NCBI RefSeq assembly: GCF_000142905.1
Contig: NW_013657672.1
Location: 258,836-322,835, forward strand
Source of the DNA: Thecamonas trahens ATCC 50062
Lineage: Eukaryota > Apusozoa > Apusomonadida > Apusomonadidae
Length of the DNA stretch: 64,000 nt
Reading direction: 5' to 3'
In this document: in pieces, positions 1-10,597 of the stretch
Numbering within the stretch: position 1 is the first letter of the stretch
Layout of the letters: the number at the start of each line of letters is the position of its first letter
Notes under the pieces: generated by a model
Databases searched by the model: none
Seen by the model: the letters and a program-made list of their open reading frames with translations, nothing else
Told to the model about the DNA's origin: nothing
Translations under genes and position numbers: made by a program

Positions 1-1
<1 letters not shown>

Positions 2-32
<31 letters not shown>
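2..32. repeat. Poly-G run of 31 bases
   Basis: An uninterrupted run of 31 G followed by a short C-rich stretch, ending about 40 bases before the first ATG. Similar long C or G runs recur in introns and intergenic DNA throughout the window. The exact length is unreliable because homopolymers are easily miscalled. Confidence 0.9.
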
Positions 33-33
<1 letters not shown>

Positions 34-75
34 ACACCCCCCCCAGACCCAACTCGAAGGACTTGAATAGATACC

Positions 76-1647
76 ATGGGGCCTGTGGGCAAGATACTGC
101 ACATTGCTGCATTGCTTGTGGAGGTTGTGACGACGGCGCTGTCGCTGCTCTCGCCGCCTGACTTTGTGTGGGCAGCGCTGGGCTTTGGGGCCGACCGCCA
201 TGTGCTTGTGGCGGAACTCCCGCACGCGCTAGAGGTTGTGGGCGTGGTGCCGCAGCTGACACTGGAGCATGTAGACGGGCTCGTGGAGGAGATGCGGGCT
301 GTGTTTCTGACGGGGCTGACGCGGCCGCTGACGAAGCGGCGCGAGCAGCTGCGTGCGCTGCGGCAGCTTGTGGTGGAGAACGAGGCTGAGATGCTGGGTG
401 CGCTTGCGGCGGATCTGGGGCGGCCCAAGTTTGAGGGGCTCTTCTACGACGTGCTGGGGGTTGTGCACGAGATCGACCACCTCCTTGGGCACCTCGACGA
501 GTATGCGGCGGCCGAGTGCAAGGGCATCAACCTGCTCTCGTTCCCGGCGTCGAGCTACATTGTGAAGGAGCCGTTCGGGACGGCACTTGTGATTGGGACG
601 TGGAACTTTCCGTTCCAGCTCGCGCTCGTGCCGATGGCTGGCGCGATTGCTGCGGGCAACAACGTGGTGCTCAAGCCCTGCAATGTGGCGCCCGCGACGG
701 CGGCGCTGCTGGAGAGGCTGCTTGCGACGTACATGGACCCGCGGGTGGTGTCTGTCATCGGCCCGGCGATGAAGGGAGACCGGACGACGACGGCGGCGCT
801 GCTGGAACACAAGTGGGACAAAATCTTCTTCACTGGCTCACCGACGGTGGGCAAGGTTGTGGCGCGGGCTGCGGCGGAGCACCTGACGCCAGTCACGCTT
901 GAGCTTGGCGGGAAGAACCCAGTGTTTGTGGATGCGTCGGCGGACATTGCGCTGGCGGCTAAGCGGACGGTTTGGGGTCGTGGCATGAACGCCGGACAGC
1001 AGTGCATCTCGCCGGACTATGTGCTTGCGCACGAGTCTGTGGCGCGGGCTATGGCCGAGGTGATGGGGCAGTGGATGGGGCAGTTTTACGCCTCCGAGGC
1101 CGATGTGGGGCGGATTGTGGGCGACTCGCAGATGCGGCGGATCGTGAACATGCTCGAAGAGAGCGGCGGCGAGGTCATCCATGGTGGACACTATGACCTC
1201 AAGTCGCGGTACTTTGAGCCGACCGTGGTCATGGTTCCGATGGACTCCCCAGCGCTTGACGACGAGACGTTTGGCCCGATTCTGTGGGTTGTGAGCGTGC
1301 CCTCGATGGACGCGGCCATCCACCACGTCAACTCGCGGCCAAAGCCGCTCTCGCTCTACGTCTTTGCCAACGACCAGGACGTGGCGCAGCGGATTGTGAC
1401 CAACACCTCGGCTGGTGGCTGCACCATCAACGCCACGCTCTTCCACTGCACCCATCCCGAGCTGCCATTTGGGGGCGTCGGCGAGTCGGGCTCGGGCGCG
1501 TACCACGGCAAGGCCACCTTTGACACCTTTACCCACGAGAAGCCGGTCCTTCGCAAGATGTTTGGCTTCTTTGATCCGTTCTTCCTCTATCCGCCGTGGA
1601 CCGACTTTAAGGTCACTGTCCTGCGCTTCCTCGCCAAGCTGGTGTGA
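76..1647 (+). CDS. Aldehyde dehydrogenase, class 3 (fatty aldehyde) type
   Basis: Encodes 523 residues and is predicted to oxidise fatty or other aldehydes to acids with NAD(P)+. The catalytic glutamate sits in the ELGGKNP motif (E276) and the nucleophilic cysteine in NAGQQCISPDY (C310). The WNFPFQL and FTGSPTVGK stretches fit the cofactor-binding fold, and the PFGGVGESGSGAYHGK block near the end is typical of the ALDH3 branch. The last 25 residues are hydrophobic and aromatic, as in membrane-anchored fatty aldehyde dehydrogenases, so attachment to ER or another membrane is likely. About 50 hydrophobic N-terminal residues precede the usual ALDH3 start, perhaps a second membrane contact. The ATG has a good context (accATGg). 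No introns are needed. Confidence 0.93.
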   Translation: MGPVGKILHIAALLVEVVTTALSLLSPPDFVWAALGFGADRHVLVAELPHALEVVGVVPQLTLEHVDGLVEEMRAVFLTGLTRPLTKRREQLRALRQLVVENEAEMLGALAADLGRPKFEGLFYDVLGVVHEIDHLLGHLDEYAAAECKGINLLSFPASSYIVKEPFGTALVIGTWNFPFQLALVPMAGAIAAGNNVVLKPCNVAPATAALLERLLATYMDPRVVSVIGPAMKGDRTTTAALLEHKWDKIFFTGSPTVGKVVARAAAEHLTPVTLELGGKNPVFVDASADIALAAKRTVWGRGMNAGQQCISPDYVLAHESVARAMAEVMGQWMGQFYASEADVGRIVGDSQMRRIVNMLEESGGEVIHGGHYDLKSRYFEPTVVMVPMDSPALDDETFGPILWVVSVPSMDAAIHHVNSRPKPLSLYVFANDQDVAQRIVTNTSAGGCTINATLFHCTHPELPFGGVGESGSGAYHGKATFDTFTHEKPVLRKMFGFFDPFFLYPPWTDFKVTVLRFLAKLV

Positions 1648-2024
1648 GCACTCGGGATGAGACGATAAAGGACGTGGTGTTTTTCGATGCGCGGGCACGT
1701 GTTGGACACACTCTCATGCCGTCCAACGCGACGCGAGTCCGCTCGTCCTCCACCTGACTCTGAGACTTGGCGTCCTCGAGTCAGGGCTTTTCAGACATCC
1801 CAAGCACACGCACGCGCACACACCTGCCCTACTAGGCAGCTCTCAAACGCGTCACTCGGGTAGACGTGACTGACTTGGGGGTGCTGTGGCTATTGCTGCA
1901 GGTGGTGGTGGCAAAGGAGGCGAAAAGGCGTGCCAAGGGCGCGAGTCGGATTCTGCGAGGCGCAAGCTCGTAGCGAGCGAGGCAAGAGGGGACGGCGGTA
2001 GCAGAGCGAGGCGAAACGGGTAGG
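1648..2024. other. Intergenic region between ALDH and 7TM gene
   Basis: 377 bases between two genes on the same strand. It holds short CA-type repeats near 1805-1825 and no convincing coding or RNA feature. It presumably contains the promoter of the receptor gene, but I recognise no motif. Confidence 0.6.
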
Positions 2025-3218
2025 ATGCTGACGGTGGACGAAGGGCAGCGGCTGCTCCGCTTGCTTCGTGTCATGTCGTATGCGTCGCTGGTCTCTTCGT
2101 TTCTGGTCGTGCTTACGTTTGCGGTGTTCCCAACGAAGCGGTCGTCGCTGGGGCAAGTCCTCACGCTCTGTTTCTGCCTCTCTGCACTCGGGCTCACCGT
2201 TGGGCTGCTGATCAGCACGTCGTGGGTGTCGCTCGAACAAGTGTTTGCCTCACGGTCTCTTTGCCATTTGCAAGCGGTGTTCATCCAGTTCTTTGGCTCG
2301 TCATGCATCATTTTCTTTCTGCTCATCGCAGTCAACCTCTACCGCATGGTGGTGCGAAAGGGCCTGCACGTGCTGTCTCTGACACGGCGGGCAGCAGCGC
2401 TTGAGCAGCGGCGGGCAGATGCACTCTCTGTGGTCTTTACATGGCCTGTGCAGGTCTCGATCGGGTTTATGTACGCGGTAGTCATGACGCTCATTCCGCT
2501 AGTGGCCAATGGCTTTGGCCCGCACCACATGTACTGCTGGATTTCAGGCGACGACTGGGGCTTTATCTTTGGTACGCTCTACGCTGAGATGCTCGGCTGC
2601 CTGCTTGTGGGTGGCTTTCTCTGGCTGCGGATCGTGTATCTTGCGCAGCGGATCCACGCGTTGGCGGCGAAGCGGTCGGCGGCGCAGCGCGAACGGGCCA
2701 AGCTTCTGGACCGCAACTCACGAAGCGGGATGGCTTCAAGTCACGCCTCGGCCCCACTGCTAGGCTCGCCGGCGGGTGGAAACGCAAGTCTGCCGGGTGT
2801 GACTAGCGGAAGCATGCGGAGCGAGGCCTCGCCGCCGATGGCGCTCCTCGGCTCACCGCACCCGCCGACAGCAACGATTTCGACGGCAGGCTCATCAGGC
2901 AACTCGTCGGGCCTGATGGTGGCGCGGCACCTTGCATTTGTTGCTTGGTTTGCCATTGTTTTCTCCATCATGGCCTCCAACGAACTGTACATGTACTCGG
3001 GCCACATCTCGTACACCTTTTGGGTTTTTCACGTCCTCGCCCTTGGTGGCATCGGCGTTTCGACGCTGATCACATGCGGCTGCTCCAAACTCAACTATCG
3101 GCTCTGGCGCAATCTGATCGTCTCGTGCTGGTCGTCGCCTACCGCCGTCTCGGCAGTTAACTCCCCTGGCCTGCCGTATGCCCAGACCTCACCGTACGGC
3201 TCGACACGGCGGTCGTAG
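2025..3218 (+). CDS. Seven-transmembrane receptor, cAMP-receptor-like (class E GPCR type)
   Basis: Encodes 397 residues. Five hydrophobic segments lie in the first 215 residues and two near the C-terminus (around 300-345). They are separated by a long Ser/Gly/Pro-rich third intracellular loop (about 220-300) that follows a Lys/Arg-rich stretch. The cysteine at the start of TM3 (SLCHLQAVFIQFFG) and the one in the second outer loop (MYCWISGDDWG) form the disulphide pair expected of the Dictyostelium cAMP-receptor family, and the CWI motif is typical of that family. The ligand cannot be inferred. There is no signal peptide, as is usual for this class. The start is the first ATG of the open frame. 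Confidence 0.75.
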   Translation: MLTVDEGQRLLRLLRVMSYASLVSSFLVVLTFAVFPTKRSSLGQVLTLCFCLSALGLTVGLLISTSWVSLEQVFASRSLCHLQAVFIQFFGSSCIIFFLLIAVNLYRMVVRKGLHVLSLTRRAAALEQRRADALSVVFTWPVQVSIGFMYAVVMTLIPLVANGFGPHHMYCWISGDDWGFIFGTLYAEMLGCLLVGGFLWLRIVYLAQRIHALAAKRSAAQRERAKLLDRNSRSGMASSHASAPLLGSPAGGNASLPGVTSGSMRSEASPPMALLGSPHPPTATISTAGSSGNSSGLMVARHLAFVAWFAIVFSIMASNELYMYSGHISYTFWVFHVLALGGIGVSTLITCGCSKLNYRLWRNLIVSCWSSPTAVSAVNSPGLPYAQTSPYGSTRRS

Positions 3219-3789
3219 TGGTTGCTGTTAGCGCGCGTAGACACGCGCGGGGTCCGGGTACGGAATTTAACGAAAGAAAAGAAGCTCAGGCCGTAGACGA
3301 GCTTTGTGGCCTGATCTGTGCAAACAAAGTGGTGGAGAGCGAGTTGGTCGGTCACCGGGCTGTGCAGAGGAGAGGAGTTGGTCGATGGTAGAACACCCCT
3401 TGGGAAAGCAGGGGGGGGGGGGGGGCACTGCCGTCGTCGACGATGGAGACCTTTCTGGTGCTGGATTGGTCCTACCCCGCGGTTGAGGGGGGCGATCTGT
3501 GATGGGCATGAGCCTAACGGACGTGAGCCTTACGGTCAAGACTGAGACAATGACCCCTGCCAACATCGAGGAACGACCGACTTAATGAGATTAGCCCAAC
3601 CGAGTTGGTTGTCCTCATTCAACACATCAACCTCTCAACGTTGGACAACACGGTTGCCCAACATGCACAGCAGGAATTGTCCTGTTCAACACTGGGGCAG
3701 CTTTTTCCGGAATCGCCAATACAGGACGTCCTGCCCGCGCCACGGTGCCGCGGTGGCGACGTGCTCTCAGCACTTGACTCCAAAATCTC
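3219..3789. other. Intergenic region with a poly-G run
   Basis: 571 bases without a supported gene. A run of 15 G lies at 3411-3425. Short frames here have no recognisable domain and composition unlike the flanking genes. Confidence 0.6.
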
Positions 3790-6700
3790 ATGTCCGACTC
3801 GGAGTACGGTTCGTGCTCGGGTTCCGACTCGGGCTCGGGCTCGGGCACGGGCTCGAGCTCCGAGGCATGCGAGGCCGAGTCGTCGAGCACGCCGTCGCGG
3901 TTTTCATACCTTAAGGGCTTTGATCTTTCACTCAATCAGCTGGATGAGTACTTTCCGCCGATGGTGTTTGAGATGAAGTCGATGGAGTGGTACGTGGCCT
4001 GAGAGCGAGTGGGTGTGCGAGGGAGCTGCCATCATCACGCATGAGCCGGCTGGCGACCAAGCAACCGGGGCTGTGAGGCCGAGACCCTGCCGCAGGTGCC
4101 GCTGCAGGTGCCGCCGCAGGTGGAGAGGATAGAAAAGAGCTGGTGCAGCATGCGGCGCGATAGTGCGAGTTGGCGGTAGGGGCGTGCCTGCGTGCTACAG
4201 GGTGCAAAGAGCCACCAAGAAGACTTTGGGCTCGCGTACATGTTTTTTGCCTTCACCCGAATCCATTGGCACGCGAGTCAGCTGGCTGAACGGCAGGGTG
4301 GGGCGGTGCAGAGACGGGGCAGCGAGGAGTGGGGCAGGGCAGGGAAGACTCACGGTGCGCGCACGGGGTCGGGGCTCTGGGTCGACAACAGGTTGCGACT
4401 GAAGCACAACAACTTGGAGGCCCTGCCGGAGCAGCTGTGGCAGCTCACCAACTTGGACCGGCTGGACATTGGGTGCAACGCACTGGCGCAGCTTCCGGAC
4501 CACATCACGAGCCTAACCAAGCTGGAGACGGTCTCGCTGCGGCACAACAAGTTTGGCGAGGACCCGAGTATTCCGCACGAGGGGCTTGTGCCGGGCTTGT
4601 TTGAGCTTGCCGGCTTGCGGCGGGTGAACCTCGCGTACAACTCGCTGACGGCGGTGCCGTCGTCGCTGCTCAAGCCGCCGCTGCCAAAGACGGCCATGCT
4701 GGTCATCTCGCTGGCGCACAACAAGCTGACCTCGATTCCGCGGGCGTTTTGTTCGGCCTTTCCCAACCTTCAGATCCTGGACCTGCGGCACAACGAGCTG
4801 ACGGCTGCGCCGGTGGACTTGCACCTCTGCCCCAAGCTCGACTCGCTGCTCCTCGGCTTTAACAAGCTGCCGTACGTCGACTGGATGGTGTGCCAAGCTG
4901 TCAAGCTGCGGACGCTGGACGTGTCCGGCAACACGCTGACGGTGGACGACATACCCGACGCACTGTCGCGGCTGACGGCGCTAACGACCCTCCATCTCGA
5001 GGACAACAAGCTGAGCGCGATTCCGCCTGCTTTGTACTCGCTGGTCAACCTCCAGCACCTCAACTTGTCGGGCAACTCGATCGATTACTTTGACGCCGAC
5101 ATCAAGGCTATGACCGGGCTGCGGTCGCTCAACCTCTCGCGCAACGGGTTCCACAAGCTCCCACCGATGCTCTGCCGCATCACTTCGCTCGTTCGACTCG
5201 ATCTCAACGGCAACGAGCTGACCGGCGACGGCATCTCGCTTTCGATGCGATACCTGACAAACCTGGAGGTACTTTCGCTCTCGAACAACAAGCTCGAGAC
5301 GGTCCCGCGTGCCCTGTTCATCTGCTCATCGCTGGTCAAGCTTGACCTGTCGTACAATGGGCTTAAGACGGTACCGTCTGCGGTGTACAAGCTGACCAAG
5401 CTGAAGAACCTCAACGTGACCGGCAACCCCGAGTTTGTCATGCCGCGGCGGCGCGAGGTACCCGCAGGCTATTTTACCGTCGACGAGGAACATCTCAAGC
5501 ACATCATTGTGACCCAGAAGGAGAAACTGGCTGCCAAGGCGGCGCGCAACCGCACCCGGCGAGCCGCGGCGCTGCGTGGCGGCGCGTCCGGCGTGCTTGA
5601 TGCAAAGAGCGAAGCTGCTATGCTCGGCGCGCGTCGGCGGGCTGCGGCGCTGTCGTCGACGTCCGCGGCTGCATTTGTCTCGGCGATGGCAGCGAACACA
5701 AACCATCAGTCGATCGACTTTGACGATGATGATGACGATGACGATGACGACGACGACGACGGCGCCGGCCAAGGTGACGTCGCAGAAAGTCAAGATCAGG
5801 GCGAAGGAGCTAGTGGCGCCGATGCCGGACTTGCGATAGGCGAGCGTGCAGGCTCGCGACCAAGCTCGTGTGCGTTTGTCAACAAGCGGCTCTCGACGCT
5901 CTCCGCGAGCTCGTTCAGCTCTGGACGGCGGATGTCGTGGTCGATGCAGGCGCGCAAGCTTGTGGACTCGGACTCGGACGACGAGGACGAGGAGGATGCG
6001 GCGGCCGAAGCCGAGGCGCTGCTTGTGGCCGAGGCTGCAGCGGCCGAAGCGCGGTCGTGGCAGAACATTATCCAACGTCCCAAGATGGACTACTCGGAAG
6101 TCTTTGGCGAGATCGAGGCCGAGGAAGGGTGACGGTGTGGCGGGTGGAAAAGTTCCAGCCGATAGAGCTGGACGAAGACGAGTACGGGATTTTCTACTCG
6201 GGTGAGGCGTACCTCATTCTTGCTGGCGAGTGGAACGAGGAGCTGGACAACCTCGAGTACCGGGTCCTGTTTTGGATTGGCAACGAGTCGCCACTGGACA
6301 AGCGGGCATGCGTGGCGATGCACGCGGTCCAGCTGTGTGCGTACATAGGAACGCGCGAGAACTCGATCCGCGAGGAAGAGGGCGACGAGTCGGAGGTCTT
6401 CAAGCGAGTCTTTGCCGCCTTTGACCTCGAGTACGAGGACGGGTGCTACTTTGAGTCCATGCTTGACAAGGTTGTCTCCAAGAGCTTCTCGCCCAAGCTC
6501 TACTCGATTTGTCCGACGACGCATCGGCCGCTACTGATTGACTTTGACCTTGAGGCCATGGCCACCAACGACGTGTTTGTGCTCGACACTGGCGATGTCA
6601 TCTACCACCTCAACGGCAAGGACGCAACGTTGGTGCACCGCGCTGTGGCGCGGCTTTTCTGTGACGACCTCGCCAAGGAGCGCAAGGAGGGCCACGTCCG

Positions 6701-9700
6701 CATTGTGGATGTGGTCGACGCCAAGGCTGCGCGCTCGGCCGACTATGACGAGTTTGTCTCGTACTTTGACGACGATGATGACGACGATGAGTACGAGTAC
6801 GAGGAGGTCGACGACGACGACGACAACGACGAGGCTGGTGATGATGCACTTGCCAACGCTGACGAGGCCGTGGACGACGGAGGCGTCGAAAGCGGAGCTG
6901 AAAGCAAAAGCGACGGTGACGACGAAGCCAGCGTTGGATCTGAAGATGGAGTGCCGTCACATGGCAAGGCGGCAGCAGAGGCAAAGAGCGCGACAGGAGC
7001 GGCCACAACAACGGCGCCGGCCAGCGAAAGACCTGGCCATGCGAGCGCGGCCGAGAAGGAGAACGTCCGCGCCAACCTGTACCAAGTCGACGTCGGCTCA
7101 TGCCTGGAGCTTCCACAAGTGGACGGCAAGCTCTCGCGGACGATGCTCAAGTCCGAGTCTGCATACATTCTCGACTGCCGGACAGAGCTGTACGTGTGGC
7201 TGGGCAAGAAGACGCGGCGGCTGCAGAAGCGGGCTGCGCTGGCGTTTGTGCGCAACTTTCTCATCATCTTTAAGCGGCCCGAGTGGACGACGATGACGCG
7301 GGTGCTCGAGTCTGCCGAGCCGATGGTGTTCAAGTCCAAGTTTTCGGACTGGTTCAATACGGACGGGCTGAAGGTCAACTACGGACGGACGCTCCGCGGG
7401 CGCGGAGCCGAGGAGGATGCGATGTCGCTAACTGCGATCGGCGGGCACACCCACGCGTACGACATGCCGCAGCGGGCCCAGATGAGGTTCAACATCTCGG
7501 AGCTCTTTGCTCCGCCGCTGGAAGCCGCGGGCGGCAACGGCACGAGTGGCAACAGCAACGGACACGGGAGCAACGGGCATAGTGGCCATGGGGCTACTAA
7601 CGGGCACGCCAATGGGATCGCCAACGGACGCGGAAGCGGACGCGGAAGCGGAAGCGGGAGCGGAAGCGGAAGCGGAAGCGGAAGCTCTGGCATCAGCTTC
7701 AGCTCGGGCGAGTCGGTGGTGTACAAGGGTGTGTTTAATGGCTCACGCTTTGTAGACGTCAAGCACGAGGCAGTAGGCGAGTTTTACTCGCACGCGGCGT
7801 ATGTGCTTGTCTCAGCTGGCGACGACAGGCGGAGTGCGACGGCGTACTTTTGGGAAGGCGCACACGCACCAAAGAAGGCCTGGCTCGCGTTTCAGTTTGG
7901 GACTGCGGCGTATGTGGAGCGGCTGCTTGACCTCGGCTTTGGCGTCCACACGCGACCGACTCGCGTGACACAGCAGCACGAGCCGCCGGCGCTTCTCTCT
8001 GCGCTCGGCTCTGCCGTAGTGGTCTACAACTCGACTCGCGAGGCTTGGCCAGACGAGATCAACGGCCTGGCGAATCGCGACGAGCTTGCACCCGAGGACG
8101 ACGAGTACTACTCGGACGACGAGGATGGCGATGGCGGCATCGGAGCTGATGGCGACGGCAGCGGCAACGACGACGACGACGACGACGACGATGAGTACGT
8201 GTACGAGGAGGTGGACGACGACGACGATGATGATGACGACGACGACGACGACGATGATGACGACGACGATGAGGTCTTTGTTCAGGTTGCGCGGCGGCGG
8301 GCAAAGGCTGCCGGCAAGGATCCCGAGGAAGCCGAGGAAAAGGCACGCGAGCTGCTTGCAGCGCGGCGGGCAGCGGCCGACAACGAGGACGATGACGGTG
8401 ACGAGGAGAGCGATGACGAGGACGACGAGGAGATGGACTCTGACCTCGAGGGCGCGTCATCGTCGGGCTCGACTGTGGAAGGCAGCGAGCTCGGTGTGAT
8501 GGAGACATCGTTTGCAGCGGCGACGGCCGGAGTGTGGCGGCGGTCGATGGCTGTCGAGGCCGAGGCGCCGGTCAAGAAGCGGCGGCGACGGCGGCGGCGA
8601 ATCAAGCAGAAGGTTGCGGTGGAGCTGTCAACGGTCGTGGATGCTACGCGTAAGGCCAGCGAGGCCCAGCGATGGACAACACCGCGGCTGTTCCAAGTCC
8701 AAGTCGTGCCGACAGCCTCGGGTGCGGCGGTGCGGGTGCTGCAAGTTGAGGCGCGGACCTCTGTGCTCCGCGCAGCGCCATCCGCCACGTTTGTGCTCCG
8801 CGCCCGGAACCGAGTTCTTGTCCGCGGCGAGCTTGCGAATGCGTCACTGCTGGAGGCAGCAGTAGGCATGGTCGATGTGTGCGGGACGGCAAGCGTGAAG
8901 CATGTGACCGGCGCAGTTCCGAGTGCGATGGCGGAGCATTTGACGGTCGACGACGCCGCCGCCAGCGCTTCCAAGGTCGACAACAGCAGCAGGGACGTCG
9001 GAAGCGGTGGAAACCAAGGGAGCGGGCGGCTGTTTGCGGCCGAGCTCGCGGCTAACGTGTTTTCGCTCACCGAGGTTATCGACTACTCGCAGGGCGATCT
9101 CGAGGACCGTGCCGTGGCGCTTGTGGACTCGGGAGCCGGCCCGGTGTATGTGTGGACTGGGAGCCGCGCGGCAGAGAAAAAGGTGCGACTGGCGCGGGCG
9201 GCAGCTGAGGCGTTTGCCGAAGCAACCGGCCGATGTGGGCGAGTTGTGTCGGTGGCGCAGGGCGATGAGCCTGTCGAGTTCCAGGCGCTCTTCCTGGGGT
9301 GGGACGCGTCGCTGTTTGAGTCCCAGTTTGTGGATCCGTACGCGGAGCGGTGGGAGGCAGTGGTTGCGAGCTGGCGCGAGGCCGCGCGGGCAACAGCACG
9401 GCGACGGGCCAAGGAGCGAGCCGAGGCCCGCAAGCGTGCTGCAGCTGCACGAGCCAGCGAAGAGGCCGCGCGGCGGTCATCGCTCGAGGCCGAGGCGTCG
9501 GCAAAGTCTGCGCACAAATCGCTGCTCTCGGCAACAATGACCGAAATGGCAGCCGAGAGCAGCCGGAGGCGGTCGTCGGCAGCCGAGGCCAAGGTCGATG
9601 CCGAGCGCGCGACGCGGATGGCCAAGCTCAAAGCACGACGCGAGGCCGCAGCGGCGGCAGCGGCGGCTGAAGAGGCGGCGTACCAGCGTGAGCGCGACGA

Positions 9701-9923
9701 AGCGCGCCGCATCGCCCGCGAGCGAGCTGCCGAGCTCGAGCGGGCGCGCGAGCTCAAGAAGCAGGAGATTCGCGCCAAGCGTGAGGCCCGGCGTGCCCAG
9801 ATGGCTGCCGCCGAAGAGGCTGAGCTCTCTGCTGCTGTCGCTGACACGCAGCGGATCGAGGCCGACAGAGCGAGGCGCCGGGCTGAACTCCGTGAGGCCC
9901 GGCGGGCCGAGCGGGCCATTTAG
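3790..9923 (+). CDS. Flightless-I homologue: leucine-rich repeats plus six gelsolin domains (one intron, one frame break)
   Basis: Exon 1 is 3790-3989 and exon 2 is 4392-9923. The donor is GTACGTGG and the acceptor CAACAG, joining in phase to give EMKSMEW-LRLKHNNLEALP, the first leucine-rich repeat of flightless-I. Repeats run to about 5435, followed by Ala/Arg-rich and Asp-rich linkers. At 6127-6129 the frame shifts by -1: the repeat frame stops at TGA 6130 while gelsolin domain 1 (VTVWRVEKF) continues in the next frame. Gelsolin-like domains lie near 6129-6470, 6496-6765, 7075-7375, 7700-8040, 8670-8920 and 9030-9330. Long Asp/Glu runs sit after domains 2 and 4, a Gly/Ser repeat lies near 7630-7690, and an Ala/Arg/Glu coiled coil fills 9340-9920. 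The joined product is about 1910 residues, against about 1270 in animals. It is expected to bind actin and regulate filaments. Confidence 0.88.
3990..4391 (+). other. Intron of the flightless-I homologue
   Basis: A 402-base intron inferred from the protein: a TG|GTACGTGG donor and a CAACAG|G acceptor restore a Trp codon and an unbroken leucine-rich repeat. Unspliced, the first exon would stop two codons past the donor. Confidence 0.8.
5724..5760 (+). repeat. Aspartate codon run in the flightless-I linker
   Basis: A run of GAT/GAC codons between the leucine-rich repeats and the gelsolin half. Comparable Asp-codon runs occur at about 6768-6830 and 8170-8270 in the same gene. Confidence 0.85.
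7628..7685 (+). repeat. Gly-Ser codon microsatellite (GGAAGC/GGGAGC)
   Basis: Tandem six-base units in frame between gelsolin domains 3 and 4, encoding alternating Gly and Ser. It probably forms a flexible linker and may vary in length. Confidence 0.85.
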
Positions 9924-10597
9924 GGCGTTAGCAGCGTGCTATTATGGTTCTGGATGGCGATAAAGTGAGGAAAAAGTTCAGCTTGTGCGGGAGGAGGGGT
10001 GTCGACAGGAAGGGGGGCTCGGGCTGGAGCAAACAAGCTCGGGCTGGAGCAAACAAGATGAGCGTCAGAACCAGAAACCCCAAACTTTTTCGGGTGCTGA
10101 ATACAGTTTGACCTCTCAGCTATAAACTTATATATATTTATTCTTGCTAAAATATCATTATATGTAATGGTCACTAATTTTTTTATTTTGTGATGAATAT
10201 ACATTGTGTAGTATATAAATGTATTAAATTGATGGTTTTGGTTCTGTTTCTTGGCTTTTTATTGCCTAAATCGACTCCGACTCCGCTCCTCTCCACCACA
10301 CGAATAGCCCTGCTCAGCCTGCGCCTTGCCAAGCCGGGCGCCCGCAAGCACCATAGGGCACTTCCAAGTCGCTACAAAGCATGAACCCAAGTAACTGACA
10401 CTATGGTTTGTCCATCCATGTGTTTCAGGTCACCGATGCCAGCTGGGACGGCGAATAACTGTGGCCGCGGCAGACAGCGGGAAGAAACCCGCGACGTTCC
10501 ACCACCGGTTCTTCCACCTGCCACCAAACACACACCTCCCACAGCATAGTGGCATGCCGTCCAGAGCCACTCCTCTCCCGACCAACACGGCATCCGC
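9924..10597. other. Intergenic region with an AT-rich island and a 20-bp duplication
   Basis: A perfect 20-bp tandem duplication lies at 10017-10056. Bases 10117-10262 are strongly AT-rich, with TATATATATTTATT and ATTTTTTTATTTTG stretches, in sharp contrast to the GC-rich surroundings. I see no gene, tRNA or transposase in it. It could be a transcription or replication element, or a relic of inserted DNA. Confidence 0.7.

Noticed and set aside
6100-6126. Tiny intron explaining the flightless-I frame change
   Set aside because: It would be under 30 bases with a poor donor, and the sequence on both sides is in-frame acidic linker. A single missing base is simpler.
6538-7296. Thr/Arg-rich frame overlapping the gelsolin region
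   Set aside because: Shadow of the acidic gelsolin frame. GAC/GAT runs read as Thr/Met codons in another frame, and there is no domain.
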